Part shown: in pieces, positions 52,388-61,021 of the stretch
Layout of the letters: each line of letters opens with the position of its first letter
Position numbering within the stretch: the first letter of the stretch is position 1
The notes under the pieces: generated by a model
Databases searched by the model: none
What the model was told of the DNA's origin: nothing
What the model saw: the letters and a program-made list of their open reading frames with translations, nothing else
Source: Streptomyces phaeolivaceus
GTDB lineage: Bacteria > Actinomycetota > Actinomycetes > Streptomycetales > Streptomycetaceae
Assembly: GCF_009184865.1 (NCBI RefSeq)
Contig: NZ_CP045096.1
Location: forward strand, 9,672,001 to 9,736,000
Length of the DNA: 64,000 nt
Reading direction: 5' to 3'
Translations under genes and position numbers: made by a program

Positions 52388-53554
52388 TTACCGCCCCGGA
52401 CGGCCCCGGACGAGGTGGTCGACGACGGCCGCGGCCTCGTCCGGATGTGCCGTCAGCCATGCGTCGAGGCCTTCCCGGACGGCATCCGCGACACTGCCGC
52501 GCACGGCGTCGCCGCCCAGCCGGCTGCGGGTGGCGCCGGAGAATTCGAGGCGGTCCAGCCTCACCGACACGACCGCCGTCAGGCCCTCGCCGATCCGGTC
52601 GGCGTCGAGAGCGGGGTCCGCCGCCGTGAGCAGCCGCCGTCGGCGCGCGTACGCGTCGAGCGCCGCCGTCAGGCCGTCGCGGAAACCCTCCAGGTGCGTG
52701 CCCCCTTCGTAGGTGGGCAGGCTGTTGGCGAAGCCCCGGACCTGTTCGGTGCCGCCGCCGCCCCACCGGAGGGCCACCTCCACGGTCCCCGCCATCCGGG
52801 GGTCCTCCCTGGTGAAGCCGATGACGTCCGGGTGGACGGGCGCCCCCGACCCCTCGTCGAGGAAGGCGACGAAGTCCCGGATGCCGCCGGGGAACCGGAA
52901 CCGTTCCGACCGGGACTCGTCCGGGGAGCGCTCGTCGGCCAGCCTGATGTCCAGGTCCCGGTTCAGGAAGGCCAGTTCGCGGAACCGCTCCGCCAGCACG
53001 GCGTACGAGTAGCGCACCGTCTCGAAGATGTCGGCGTCGGGCCAGAACGTGAAGGTGGTCCCGCTGCCGGTCGCCGGACCCGCGGCGACGGGGTCGCCGA
53101 CCGCGAGGCCCCGCGCGTACTCCTGGACCCAGCGCGTCCCCGCGCGCCGCACCTCGGCCGTCAGACGGCCGGAGAGGGCGTTGGTGACAGAGGGGCCGAG
53201 ACCGAAGTGGCCCAGGTGGACGGTGTGCCGGTCGTCGCTCCCCGTCAGCGCGCCCATGTCGGTCAGCACGGCTTCGAGGGTGGGACCGCCGGTGTGACCG
53301 GCCGCCCCCACGGGGAGCCCCGGCCCGTCGTCGGTGACCCGTACGCCGTCGTCCGGTACGAGGGTGATGCCGACGGATGCCGCGCGGCCGGCCAGCGCCT
53401 CCTCCACCGCCCGGTCGGCGATGACGTACACCATGTGATACAGGCCGCGTTCCCCGGTCGAACCGACATACATGCCGGGCCGCTTCCGTACGGCGTCCCG
53501 ACCCTCCAGCACCTCGATCCGTGCGGCGTCGTACGGCATGGCCTTCTCGCTCAT
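52388..53554 (-). CDS. gyrase-B/ParE-like ATPase and transducer domains only, key residues lost
   Basis: The product has 388 residues, ending where the TOPRIM domain would begin. 'IEVLEGRDAVRKRPGMYVGSTGERGLYHMVYVIADRAVEEALAG' is unmistakably GyrB. However the catalytic Glu42 (E. coli numbering) is Val44 here and the Mg-binding Asn46 is Arg48. The glycine loop HGVG reads FGLG and the QTK lysine loop reads A-T-R. The ATP-site Asp is kept (VTDDGPGLPV). The transducer domain ('QVRGFANSLPTYEGGTHLEGF') is well kept, so the fold and perhaps dimerisation persist. It probably does not hydrolyse ATP. Role unknown; it could bind or regulate gyrase. Confidence 0.85.
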   Translation of the reverse strand: MSEKAMPYDAARIEVLEGRDAVRKRPGMYVGSTGERGLYHMVYVIADRAVEEALAGRAASVGITLVPDDGVRVTDDGPGLPVGAAGHTGGPTLEAVLTDMGALTGSDDRHTVHLGHFGLGPSVTNALSGRLTAEVRRAGTRWVQEYARGLAVGDPVAAGPATGSGTTFTFWPDADIFETVRYSYAVLAERFRELAFLNRDLDIRLADERSPDESRSERFRFPGGIRDFVAFLDEGSGAPVHPDVIGFTREDPRMAGTVEVALRWGGGGTEQVRGFANSLPTYEGGTHLEGFRDGLTAALDAYARRRRLLTAADPALDADRIGEGLTAVVSVRLDRLEFSGATRSRLGGDAVRGSVADAVREGLDAWLTAHPDEAAAVVDHLVRGRPGR

Positions 53555-53855
53555 CAGGTCCCCCTCCGATGGAGTCCGGCAGACGCCGTCAGCCTAGAGG
53601 AATTCCAGCAAAACACCAGGTCAGAGCCTATTTGCCGAGAGCGTGGGCGGGCCGGTAGTGCCTGCCGGGAGACCGCCGGAGCAGGCCGCGCGGACCACGG
53701 CCATATCGCGCTCGTGCCCCCGTGAGAGCCGCGTACGCCCCCATTTCCAGGGCACTTGAGGCCGCTGATTCCGCGTCTGCGGGGCACTTGGGGGCGCCAC
53801 CGGCCACCGCTTGCCTCACCTATCGACTTTCAATAGATTTCTATCGCTGATCGGG
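53555..53855. other. intergenic region with a palindromic AT-rich site
   Basis: Between divergent genes. It contains GGGCACTTG as a direct repeat (about 53750 and 53787) and an AT-rich palindrome ATAGA-TT-TCTAT at 53833-53844, just before the small regulatory genes. The latter is a plausible promoter or operator. No gene is seen. Confidence 0.4.
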
Positions 53856-53955
53856 TGAGTCCGGACGATCGGCCGGCGTCGCGTGCCGCGCAGGCCGGCT
53901 CACGGGACATCGAGGTGACGCGGATGCGGGCCGAACTCGCCGAGGCGAACTGATG
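53856..53955 (+). pseudogene. remnant of a DUF2975-like membrane protein (C-terminal end)
   Basis: A GTG frame of about 32 codons ends SRDIEVTRMRAELAEAN, resembling the cytoplasmic tail of DUF2975 membrane proteins, which usually precede a YozG-type regulator. The membrane helices are missing. The stop overlaps the ATG of the regulator (TGATG), as expected for the normal pair. Confidence 0.45.
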
Positions 53956-54210
53956 CCGATCGCCGTCGACATCGATGTGATGCTGGCCAGGAGGAAGATG
54001 TCCGTGGGTGAACTCGCGGAACGCGTCGGGATCACCCCGGCCAACCTGGCGGTGCTCAAGAACGGCCGGGCCAAGGCGGTCCGCTTCACCACCCTCGCCG
54101 CGCTCTGCGAAGTGCTCGACTGCCAGCCGGGAGACCTGTTGCGGTGGGAGGCCGACGCGGCCGACCGGCCCGACGGGGCCGCCGAGACCGTAGGCGGCGT
54201 GCGGTCGTGA
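53953..54210 (+). CDS. YozG-type XRE/Cro regulator
   Basis: The product has 85 residues. The helix-turn-helix is 'MSVGELAERVGITPANLAVLKNGRAKAVRFTTLAALCEVLDCQPGDLLRWEAD', the standard short Cro-like form. It probably autoregulates through the palindromic region upstream. Its stop overlaps the GTG of the HAD gene (GTGA). The usual membrane partner upstream is truncated. Confidence 0.85.
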   Translation: MPIAVDIDVMLARRKMSVGELAERVGITPANLAVLKNGRAKAVRFTTLAALCEVLDCQPGDLLRWEADAADRPDGAAETVGGVRS

Positions 54211-54710
54211 CCGGACACGAGGGGCGCCCGCTGCTCTTCCTTGACGTCGACGGCACACTGCTGCCCTACGGCGGCGCACGGCTCCCGTCGGCCGCCGAGG
54301 AGTGGGTCGACTGGCAGCACTCGTCGAACCCCCAACTGGCGAGGATCGACCGGGCCCACGGTCCCCGCCTGCTGCGGCTGCCCTGTGCGCTGATGTGGGC
54401 CACCGCGTGGATGGACGACGCCAACGAGGTGATCGCCCCGCTGCTCGGGCTGCCGTCGCTGCCGGTCGTGGAGCTGCCGGAGGCGCCCGAGGAGGACCGT
54501 GCGGACCTGCTGCACTGGAAGACCCGGGCCCTCGTCCGGACGGCGGCCGGGCGCCCGTTCATCTGGGCCGACGACGAGATCACCGACCTCGACCGCGCGT
54601 GGGTGTCACGGCATCACCGGGGGCGGGCCCTCCTCCACCGCGTGGAGGCGCGGGTGGGGCTGACCCCAGCCGATTTCACCGTGTTCCAGGGGTGGCTGGG
54701 CGGGGCCTGA
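54207..54710 (+). CDS. HAD-fold hydrolase-like protein
   Basis: The product has 167 residues from the overlapping GTG. The HAD nucleophile motif is near the start: 'PLLFLDVDGTLLPYGG' (DxDGT). 'WKTRALVRTAAGRPFIWADDEITDLDRAWV' gives the later acidic pair. The protein is compact, with no clear cap domain. It may be a small phosphatase. Co-translation with the XRE regulator is evident; a functional link is unknown. Confidence 0.82.
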   Translation: MTGHEGRPLLFLDVDGTLLPYGGARLPSAAEEWVDWQHSSNPQLARIDRAHGPRLLRLPCALMWATAWMDDANEVIAPLLGLPSLPVVELPEAPEEDRADLLHWKTRALVRTAAGRPFIWADDEITDLDRAWVSRHHRGRALLHRVEARVGLTPADFTVFQGWLGGA

Positions 54711-54750
54711 GGAAGACCGCCGCCCAGCCACCGGCCGTGCGCTATGGGGG

Positions 54751-54778
54751 TTACGGGTTACGGGTTACGGGTTACGGG
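54751..54778. repeat. four TTACGGG units
   Basis: Four tandem 7-bp units lie at the 3' end of the ricin-like remnant, the last including its stop codon. Confidence 0.7.
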
Positions 54779-55321
54779 ACGAGTTTCCAGTCCTGGGAGC
54801 CGTCCGAGGTCGCGGGCCGCAGGGTGAGCGGGGCGTCGGTGGACGCGCCGGTCGGATAGAGGTCCTTGTTCTTGGCCGACTGCAGTTTGACGTGGCCGTT
54901 GCCGGCCTCGACGACCTTCCAGGTGCCCGTGGCGCTGTCGTCCACCCACTGGCCGACGCGTTGACCGGCGGTCGCGCTGCCAGCCGCCGGTCGCGACGAC
55001 ATTGAGCACCTGCCAGGTCACGCCCTCGTCGTCACTGGAGTACAGGGCGATCGCCATGTCGCTCCGGTCCCCGTCGTTGGACGGCGTCCAGTCCGGGTCG
55101 GCCGCCTTGTGTTCCTTGTAGTACTGGTCGTCGCCCGACACGACACTCGCCAGGAGCAGCGTGCCCGCCTTCAGATCGCCCACGCGCTCCGGCAGCACGT
55201 ACAGGAACGGGTTCGTCCAGTTGCTCGTGTACTTCGCGTACCGGGAGTCCGTCGACAGGTATGCCGGGGCCTTCACCTCGGCCAGCGGCTGCCAGGAGTC
55301 GGACGCGGAGCGCCCGGGGAC
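54772..55321 (-). pseudogene. sialidase-like/ricin-domain exoenzyme remnant
   Basis: The first part (from about 55321) reads 'SWQPLAEVKAPAYLSTDSRY', 'NPFLYVLPERVGDLKAGTLLLAS' and 'MAIALYSSDDEGVTWQVLNVVATGGWQ', as in BNR-repeat sialidase-like enzymes. Near 54990 the frame shifts and jumps to a ricin-type lectin end: 'GSATAGQRVGQWVDDSATGTWKVVEAGNGHVKLQSAKNKDL' and 'DGSQDWKLVP'. The catalytic middle is gone. Confidence 0.65.
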
Positions 55322-55404
55322 GTGGTGTGTGTCCCCGGGCGTGTGGTCGGCGGTGGACCGCCGGTGCCGGTCCGGTGCGTACCGGTGCGGGAGATGTCGG
55401 TTTG

Positions 55405-56682
55405 GTTGAGCAGGTACGCCTTCTCGATGGTCACGTCGTAGGCGTTGCCGCTCGTGTCCGTGACCCTCGCCCTGAGGGAGACCGAGGTCGCGGTCTTGGG
55501 GTGGGTCAGGGTGATGTGGCGTCTACCGTCCGTGCCCGTGCCGTAGGCGACCGGGGTGTCGGTCCACACCTTGCCTCCGTCGTAGGAGACCTGGACGGTG
55601 AGCGATCCGAGGTTGTTCTGCGCCGGGCCCCGGACATGGAGCGGGAACGTGACGGTCTCGCCGGACTTCGCGGTGCTCGTCAGGTCCAGGCTCGGGGTGA
55701 AGCGGACGATGTTGATGGGCAGGTTCGCGGGAGTGGTGCCCGTGACCTGCTTCGAGGTGAGCGTCCAGGCCGCCACGAGCCGGCTCGTGGCACTCGCGAC
55801 CGACGAGGGGCGCGTCGCCTCCGTGCTCATCTTGTACGTGGCGGACCCGGCGGGGAGCCCTTCGAGCATCCCGCACGCCCCTTCCTGCGCGTCGAGGACG
55901 GTCCTGCCGTCGGCCGTGACCGCGGTGCGCTGTTGGGAGACCGCCGATTCGCCGTGGTGGCCGACCCCGTCGGCGAACTCGTCCACGCGGAACCGCATGT
56001 CGTTGCCGAGCCGTTGGCTGCTCCCGTACGCCTCCTTCGGGCTGAACACACCGACGTTGAAGGTCTCCGAGTACGTCTTCCCCGCCTCGAAGGTCCTGGG
56101 ACCCGCGGACGTCAGATCGACGCCGAAGTCGTCGCCGTTGTGCTGGTAGGCCCCGAGTTCCCAGGTCAGGTATTTGGGCGTGGTGAAGTAGGTCTTGGCC
56201 GTGGTGGGCAGGGCGAACGGGTCGGTCATCAGGCTGACGCTGTACGCCGACGGCCCTGTCGCATCGACCCAGCCCGGCATGAGAGAGCCCGTACGGTTCT
56301 TGGCGGAGGAGCCGAACCTGGCGTTCACCAGGGCCAGTTCGCTCATCTCGGCCGTGTGGCTGAAGCCCTTGTAGAACGAACCGGTGCGGTTGTAGAGCAG
56401 GTTGTAGCTGGTGCTGCCCTTCTGCCAGAGGCCACCGACCTGCGCGTTCATCAGCGCCGTCGGCACCTGCGGGCCGACATGGCCGACGCGCGCACCGTTG
56501 AAGTCGTCCAGGTTCCAGAGGCTGGAACGAACCCCGTCACCCGCCTTCACCCCGAAGCTCACATACGCGTCGAGAAGCTCGGCGGAGTCCGGCGCGGTGA
56601 TGCTGATCGGCTTCGCCGTGCGGGCGTCGAAGGTGACGGTGGAGTCCCCAACCCGGCGAGCGGAACCGATGATGTCAGACAT
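55405..56682 (-). pseudogene. C-terminal part of a large S8 (subtilisin-like) secreted protease
   Basis: About 426 residues remain, from 'VGDSTVTFDARTAKPISITAPDSAELLDAYVSFG' to 'ARVTDTSGNAYDVTIEKAYLLN'. This matches the long beta-rich region downstream of the catalytic domain in Streptomyces S8 peptidases. The Asp/His/Ser catalytic part and signal peptide are absent. The frame runs into the sialidase remnant without a stop. The ATG at 56682 is probably not a natural start. Confidence 0.65.
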
Positions 56683-56743
56683 CGCCTCTCTGGCCGTGCT
56701 TTTCTGCCTGCGCAGTCATGCCTACGCGGGCAGGCGGCGGGTT

Positions 56744-57690
56744 TCACGCGTCGGGGGCCGCGTGGACGCGTTCGCCGTCCACGAAGGTCTGCAGGACCCG
56801 GGTGGCCGCGATCTCCTCGGGCGGGCCGGTGAACGGGTCGCGGTCGAGGACGACCAGGTCGGCCGCCTTGCCGACGGTGATGCTGCCGGTGAGGGTGTCG
56901 AGGTGGTTGGCGTAGGAGCTGCCCGCCGTGTAGGCGGCGAGGGCGGTGCCGAGGTCGAGGCGCTGCTCCGGCAGGAACTCGGGGGTGCCGTCCGGGGCGT
57001 CGGGGGAGCGGCGGCGGTTGACGGCGACATGGAGGGCCTGGAACGGGTCGGGGCTGCTGACCGGCCAGTCGCTGCCCGCCGCGAGCGTCGCCCCGGCCCG
57101 CAGCAGATCGCCGAACGGGTACTGCCGGGCGCCGCGTTCGGGGCCCAGGAACGGCAGGGTCAGCTCGTCCATCTGCGGTTCGTGGGCGGCCCACAGCATC
57201 TGCAGATTGGCGGTGGCGCCGAGCGCCCGGAACCGCCGTACGTCGTCGGGGTGGACGACCTGGAGGTGCGCGAGGTGGTGGCGGGTGTCGTGGTACCCGT
57301 TCGCGGTACGGGCGGCCTCGACGGCGTCCAGCGCCTCGCGCACCGCGCGGTCGCCGAGGGCGTGGAAGTGCACCTGGAAGCCGAGCGCGTCGAGTTCGGT
57401 GACGTACTTCTTCAGCTCACCCGGTTCGACGAAGCTGATCCCGCTGCCGCTGCCGCTGCCGCTGCCGCTGCCGCTGCCGCTGCCGCCGCTGTCCGAGGCG
57501 CAGCCGCAGCCGGTGAGATACGGGTCGAGCATCGCGGCCGTGTGGTTCTCCGCGATGCCGTCCTGCATGATCTTCACCGAGCCGGCCCGGAACCGGTCCC
57601 CGCTCAACTCCTCGCGCCGCGCGACGAGTTCGGGGATCTGCTCGGCGCCGCGCTCACGGTCCCACCACAGGGCGCCGACGGGATGACCTC
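56744..57690 (-). pseudogene. YtcJ-like amidohydrolase, 5' half deleted
   Basis: The C-terminal half is well kept: 'ALWWDRERGAEQIPELVARRE', 'SVKIMQDGIAENHTAAMLDPYL', 'GFQVHFHALGDRAVREALDAVEAA', 'GSDWPVSSPDPFQALHVAVNRR' and 'GKAADLVVLDRDPF'. The first metal-binding HxH half is missing, and TAG at 57709 closes the frame upstream. A Ser/Gly run of seven GS units sits at 57435-57490, an insertion in the barrel. A frame from 57607 could be translated but would lack part of the metal site. Confidence 0.75.
57435..57490. repeat. CCGCTG hexamer tract encoding (GS)n
   Basis: About eight tandem CCGCTG units (plus strand) within the amidohydrolase remnant encode a Gly/Ser run on the minus strand. Confidence 0.75.
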
Positions 57691-57704
57691 CGGCCCGGCC
57701 GGTT

Positions 57705-57920
57705 GCCTACTCGTGGTCGGCACAGAGGTGGGCGGTCAGCGCCGCGCTGCTGGAGAGCCTCGGCGAGGTCGCCGGGGACGGTGTCCACCCGGGGTTGTTC
57801 ACCGAGGTGTTCTGGGCGGCCCTGCACGGACTGGCCACCCTGACCCGGGAGGGACGGCTGCCGCCGGGGGAGGCCGACCGGAGGACGGAACTGCTGGTGG
57901 ACCGGCTCACCGTGATCTGA
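57705..57920 (+). pseudogene. TetR-family regulator, C-terminal remnant
   Basis: The frame reads AYSWSAQRWAVSAALLESLG, then 'GVHPGLFTEVFWAALHGLATLTREGRLPP' and ends VDRLTVI. This is the ligand-binding C-terminus of TetR proteins with a WHG-type ending. The DNA-binding half is lost. It meets the 5'-truncated amidohydrolase head to head, so one deletion removed both starts. Confidence 0.7.
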
Positions 57921-57988
57921 CGCGCCACCCGGCCGGATCGGGTCTTCCGGCCGGGGTGGGCACAGGGGATCGCGTCCCGGGTATGGCG

Positions 57989-58027
57989 AAGGGCTTCCGC
58001 GAGGCGTCACGCCTCGCGGAAGCCCTT
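57989..58027. terminator. 19-bp perfect inverted repeat, two-way terminator
   Basis: AAGGGCTTCCGCGAGGCGT and its exact complement are separated by one base. It lies between the TetR remnant and the end of metE, so it would stop transcription from both sides. There is no T tract. Confidence 0.8.
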
Positions 58028-58122
58028 CGGCCGGGAGCGGCCTCACCGGGCTGTGCGTCTCCCCCGGCTACCGGCCTCCCCGGACTCCCAGTTGTCCGCC
58101 TTCCCGGGCGGTCGACCCCGCG

Positions 58123-60441
58123 TCAGGACGCGGGGAGTTCCGCGCGGACCGTACGGGTGGCGGCGACCAGGTTCTCCAGGGCGGCGCGGGTCTCGGGCCA
58201 GCCCCGGGTCTTCAGGCCGCAGTCGGGGTTGACCCACAGGCGTTCGGCGGGGACGGCCTTCAGCCCGGTGCGCAGCAGGTCGGCGGCCTCCTCGGCGCTC
58301 GGCACCCGGGGCGAGTGGATGTCGTAGACCCCGGGTCCGGCCTCGCGGGGATAGCCGTGGGCGGCGAGTTCGCGGGCGACCTGCATGTGCGAGCGGGCGG
58401 CCTCCAGGCTGATGACGTCGGCGTCGAGGTCGTCGATGGCCTGGACGATGTCGCCGAACTCGGCGTAGCACATGTGCGTGTGGATCTGGGTGTCCGGGCG
58501 CACGCCGCTGGTGCTGAGCCGGAAGGCCTCCGTGGCCCAGGCGAGATAGGCCGGGCGGTCGGCGGCGCGCAGCGGAAGGGTCTCGCGCAGCGCGGGCTCG
58601 TCCACCTGGACCACCGAACTCCCCGCCCGCTCCAGGTCGTCGACCTCGTCGCGCAGGGCGAGGGCGACCTGGCGGGCGGTGTCACCGAGGGGCTGGTCGT
58701 CGCGGACGAAGGACCAGGCGAGCATGGTGACGGGCCCGGTGAGCATGCCCTTGACGGGCCGTGCGGTGAGGGACTGGGCGTACGTCGTCCAGCGCACCGT
58801 CATCGGCTCGGGGCGGGAGATGTCGCCGGCCAGGATCGGCGGGCGGACATAGCGGGTGCCGTAGGACTGGACCCAGCCGTGCTGGGTGGCGAGATAGCCG
58901 GTGAGCTGCTCGGCGAAGTACTGGACCATGTCGTTGCGTTCGGCCTCGCCGTGCACCAGGACGTCCAGGCCGGTCTTCTCCTGGAACGAGATCACCTCCT
59001 GGATCTCCGCCTTGACGCGCTCCTCGTACCCGGCCGTGTCGATCCGGCGCGCGCGGAGATCGGCGCGCGCCGTGCGCAGTTCCCCGGTCTGCGGGAAGGA
59101 GCCGATCGTGGTGGTCGGCAGCAGCGGCAGCCCGAGGTGGGCGCGCTGGGCCGCCGCGCGCTCGGCGTACGGCTGCGAGCGCCGGGCGTCCGCCTCGGTG
59201 ACGGCCGCCGCGCGCGCCCGGACGGCCGGGTCGTGGGTGATCGGCGAGCCTGCCCGGGAGGCCAGGTCGGCGCGGTTGGCGGCGAGTTCGCCGGTGATCG
59301 CGTCCGTGCCCTGGGCGAGGCCCTTGGCGAGGGCGACGATCTCGCCCGTCTTCTGCCGGGCGAAGGCGAGCCAGCGCAGGATCTGCGGCTCGATGTCCCG
59401 CTCCGGCGCCGCGTCCAGCGGCACATGGAGCAGCGAGCAGGAGGCGGCGACATCGATCCGGTCGGCCAGCCCGAGCAGCGTGCCGAGCGTGGCGAGCGAG
59501 GCCGACAGGTCGTTCACCCAGATGTTGCGGCCGTTGACGACCCCCGCGACCAGGCGCTTGCCCGGCAGTCCGCCCACGGCGGCCAGGGCGTCCAGGTTGG
59601 CGGCGGCGGCCTCCGTGAAGTCCAGGGCCAGGCCCTCGACGGGGGCCTTGGCCAGGACGGGGAGCGCGTCCCCGAGCCGGTCGAAGTAGGAGGCCACCAG
59701 CAGCTTCGGCCGGTCGGTGAGGGCGCCCAGGTCACGGTAGGTCCGCGTCGCGGCGTTCAGTTCGGCCGGGGTGCGGTCCTGGACCAGGGCGGGCTCGTCC
59801 AACTGCACCCACTGCGCGCCCGCCGCGCGCAGATCGGCGAGGACCTCGGCGTACACCGGCAGCAGCCGGTCGAGAAGGGTGAGCGGGTCGAAGTCGGCGG
59901 CCACACCGGGCGCGGGCTTGGCGAGCAGGAGGTAGGTGACCGGGCCGACCAGCACGGGCCGCGCGGCGAGACCCAGGGCGAGCGCCTCCTTCAGCTCCGC
60001 GACCTGCTTGGCGGAGTCGGCCGTGAAGACGGTGTCCGGGCCCAACTCGGGCACCAGATAGTGGTAGTTGGTGTCGAACCACTTCGTCATCTCCAGCGGC
60101 GCGACGTCCTGCGTGCCGCGCGCCATGGCGAAGTAGCCGTCCAGCGCGTCGGTCTCCACGGCCCCGCGGTGCCGGGCGGGGAGCGCGCCGACCATGACGG
60201 TGGTGTCGAGCACATGGTCGTAGTACGAGAAGTCGCCGGTGGGCACCTCGTGGATGCCGGCCCCGGCGAGCTGCCGCCAGTTGGTCCGGCGCAGTTCGGC
60301 GGCGGTGGCGCGCAGGGCGTCGGCGGTGACCCGGCCCTTCCAGTAGCCCTCGATCGCCTTCTTCAGTTCCCGGTTCGGGCCCTGGCGGGGGTAGCCGTAC
60401 ACGGTGGCCCGTGCTGCCGCGGCTGCGGACTTCGCTGTCAC
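58123..60441 (-). CDS. metE: cobalamin-independent methionine synthase
   Basis: The product has 772 residues. It transfers the methyl of methyltetrahydrofolate polyglutamate to homocysteine. The N-terminal folate domain shows 'YGYPRQGPNRELKKAIEGYWKGR' and 'FDTNYHYLVPELG'. The catalytic domain has 'TTTIGSFPQT', 'HGEAERNDMVQYFAEQL', 'HTHMCYAEF' (zinc Cys and His) and a late 'NPDCGLKTRGW' (zinc Cys). A cobalamin riboswitch lies upstream, so expression is shut off when B12 allows MetH to work. In S. coelicolor the gene after the riboswitch side is part of the aceA-aceB cluster (from memory); here that cluster is decayed. Confidence 0.96.
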   Translation of the reverse strand: MTAKSAAAAARATVYGYPRQGPNRELKKAIEGYWKGRVTADALRATAAELRRTNWRQLAGAGIHEVPTGDFSYYDHVLDTTVMVGALPARHRGAVETDALDGYFAMARGTQDVAPLEMTKWFDTNYHYLVPELGPDTVFTADSAKQVAELKEALALGLAARPVLVGPVTYLLLAKPAPGVAADFDPLTLLDRLLPVYAEVLADLRAAGAQWVQLDEPALVQDRTPAELNAATRTYRDLGALTDRPKLLVASYFDRLGDALPVLAKAPVEGLALDFTEAAAANLDALAAVGGLPGKRLVAGVVNGRNIWVNDLSASLATLGTLLGLADRIDVAASCSLLHVPLDAAPERDIEPQILRWLAFARQKTGEIVALAKGLAQGTDAITGELAANRADLASRAGSPITHDPAVRARAAAVTEADARRSQPYAERAAAQRAHLGLPLLPTTTIGSFPQTGELRTARADLRARRIDTAGYEERVKAEIQEVISFQEKTGLDVLVHGEAERNDMVQYFAEQLTGYLATQHGWVQSYGTRYVRPPILAGDISRPEPMTVRWTTYAQSLTARPVKGMLTGPVTMLAWSFVRDDQPLGDTARQVALALRDEVDDLERAGSSVVQVDEPALRETLPLRAADRPAYLAWATEAFRLSTSGVRPDTQIHTHMCYAEFGDIVQAIDDLDADVISLEAARSHMQVARELAAHGYPREAGPGVYDIHSPRVPSAEEAADLLRTGLKAVPAERLWVNPDCGLKTRGWPETRAALENLVAATRTVRAELPAS

Positions 60442-60627
60442 GGAGATCTCCTTCGCGAGATGAATCCCTGGGATCCCGGCGACGGGACGCGAGCGCGAAG
60501 GGGTGACGAACCGGACGGAAATCGGCCTCGCGCGACAAGGCGCGGCCGTGGCTTGTCCGATATGTGCGCCGACCCGCCCACGAGGTCACCGGGATGTCCG
60601 CGCACGGAGTGGTCCGCGCACGGGCAG

Positions 60628-60832
60628 TTGGCAGGTCTTCGGACTCGTGGGCACGCCCTCCCGACCGGAGGACACCTACTGGCCGTCGCTTCCCAGACCC
60701 TGTTCGTCGGGCCCAGTGCGTATGACGGCGGTCGTTCCCACTCACCGCTGCGGGGCAGTCCCGGATTCCCACCGGGTTCCCTCTTGCGACGCATCCCGTC
60801 TGGCGGACGGGGCGAACCAGCTGCACAGGTCA
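60628..60832 (-). ncRNA. cobalamin riboswitch of metE
   Basis: On the minus strand the conserved core 'GGTGGGAATCCGGGACTG' and 'CCCCGCAGCGGTGAG' (60740-60772) and the B12 box AGTCCGAAGACCTGCC (60645-60630) are in the expected order and spacing. The 190 bases between the box and metE would be the expression platform; a repeated GTCCGCGCACGG at about 60597 and 60615 may take part in alternative pairing. The rest of the metE leader (60442-60627) contains no gene. Confidence 0.92.
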
Positions 60833-60869
60833 GCTTAGGCCCTGTCGTCACCTTCCCGCCCTCCCCCCG

Positions 60870-61013
60870 TCAGCCGTGGTCGTACGTGTGGAACCCCAGG
60901 CCGGTCTTCCGGCCGAGCAGTCCCGCCTCCACCATCCGCTGGAGCAGCGGGGGAGGCGCGTACAGCGGTTCACGGAACTCGTCGTACAGGGACTCCGCGA
61001 TGGAGGCGACGGG
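60870..61013 (-). pseudogene. C-terminal tail of 3-hydroxybutyryl-CoA dehydrogenase
   Basis: The frame reads '[20 protein letters not shown]', then [20 protein letters not shown] and YDHG before TGA. This is the conserved end of 3-hydroxybutyryl-CoA dehydrogenases. All the rest of the gene, including the NAD-binding fold, has been lost by fusion with the malate synthase remnant. Confidence 0.75.
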
Positions 61014-61021
61014 TGGTGCGG

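Noticed and set aside
57435..57490. Regulatory repeat (CCGCTG)n
   Set aside because: It lies in a coding frame and encodes Gly/Ser; more likely slippage in a gene already decaying.
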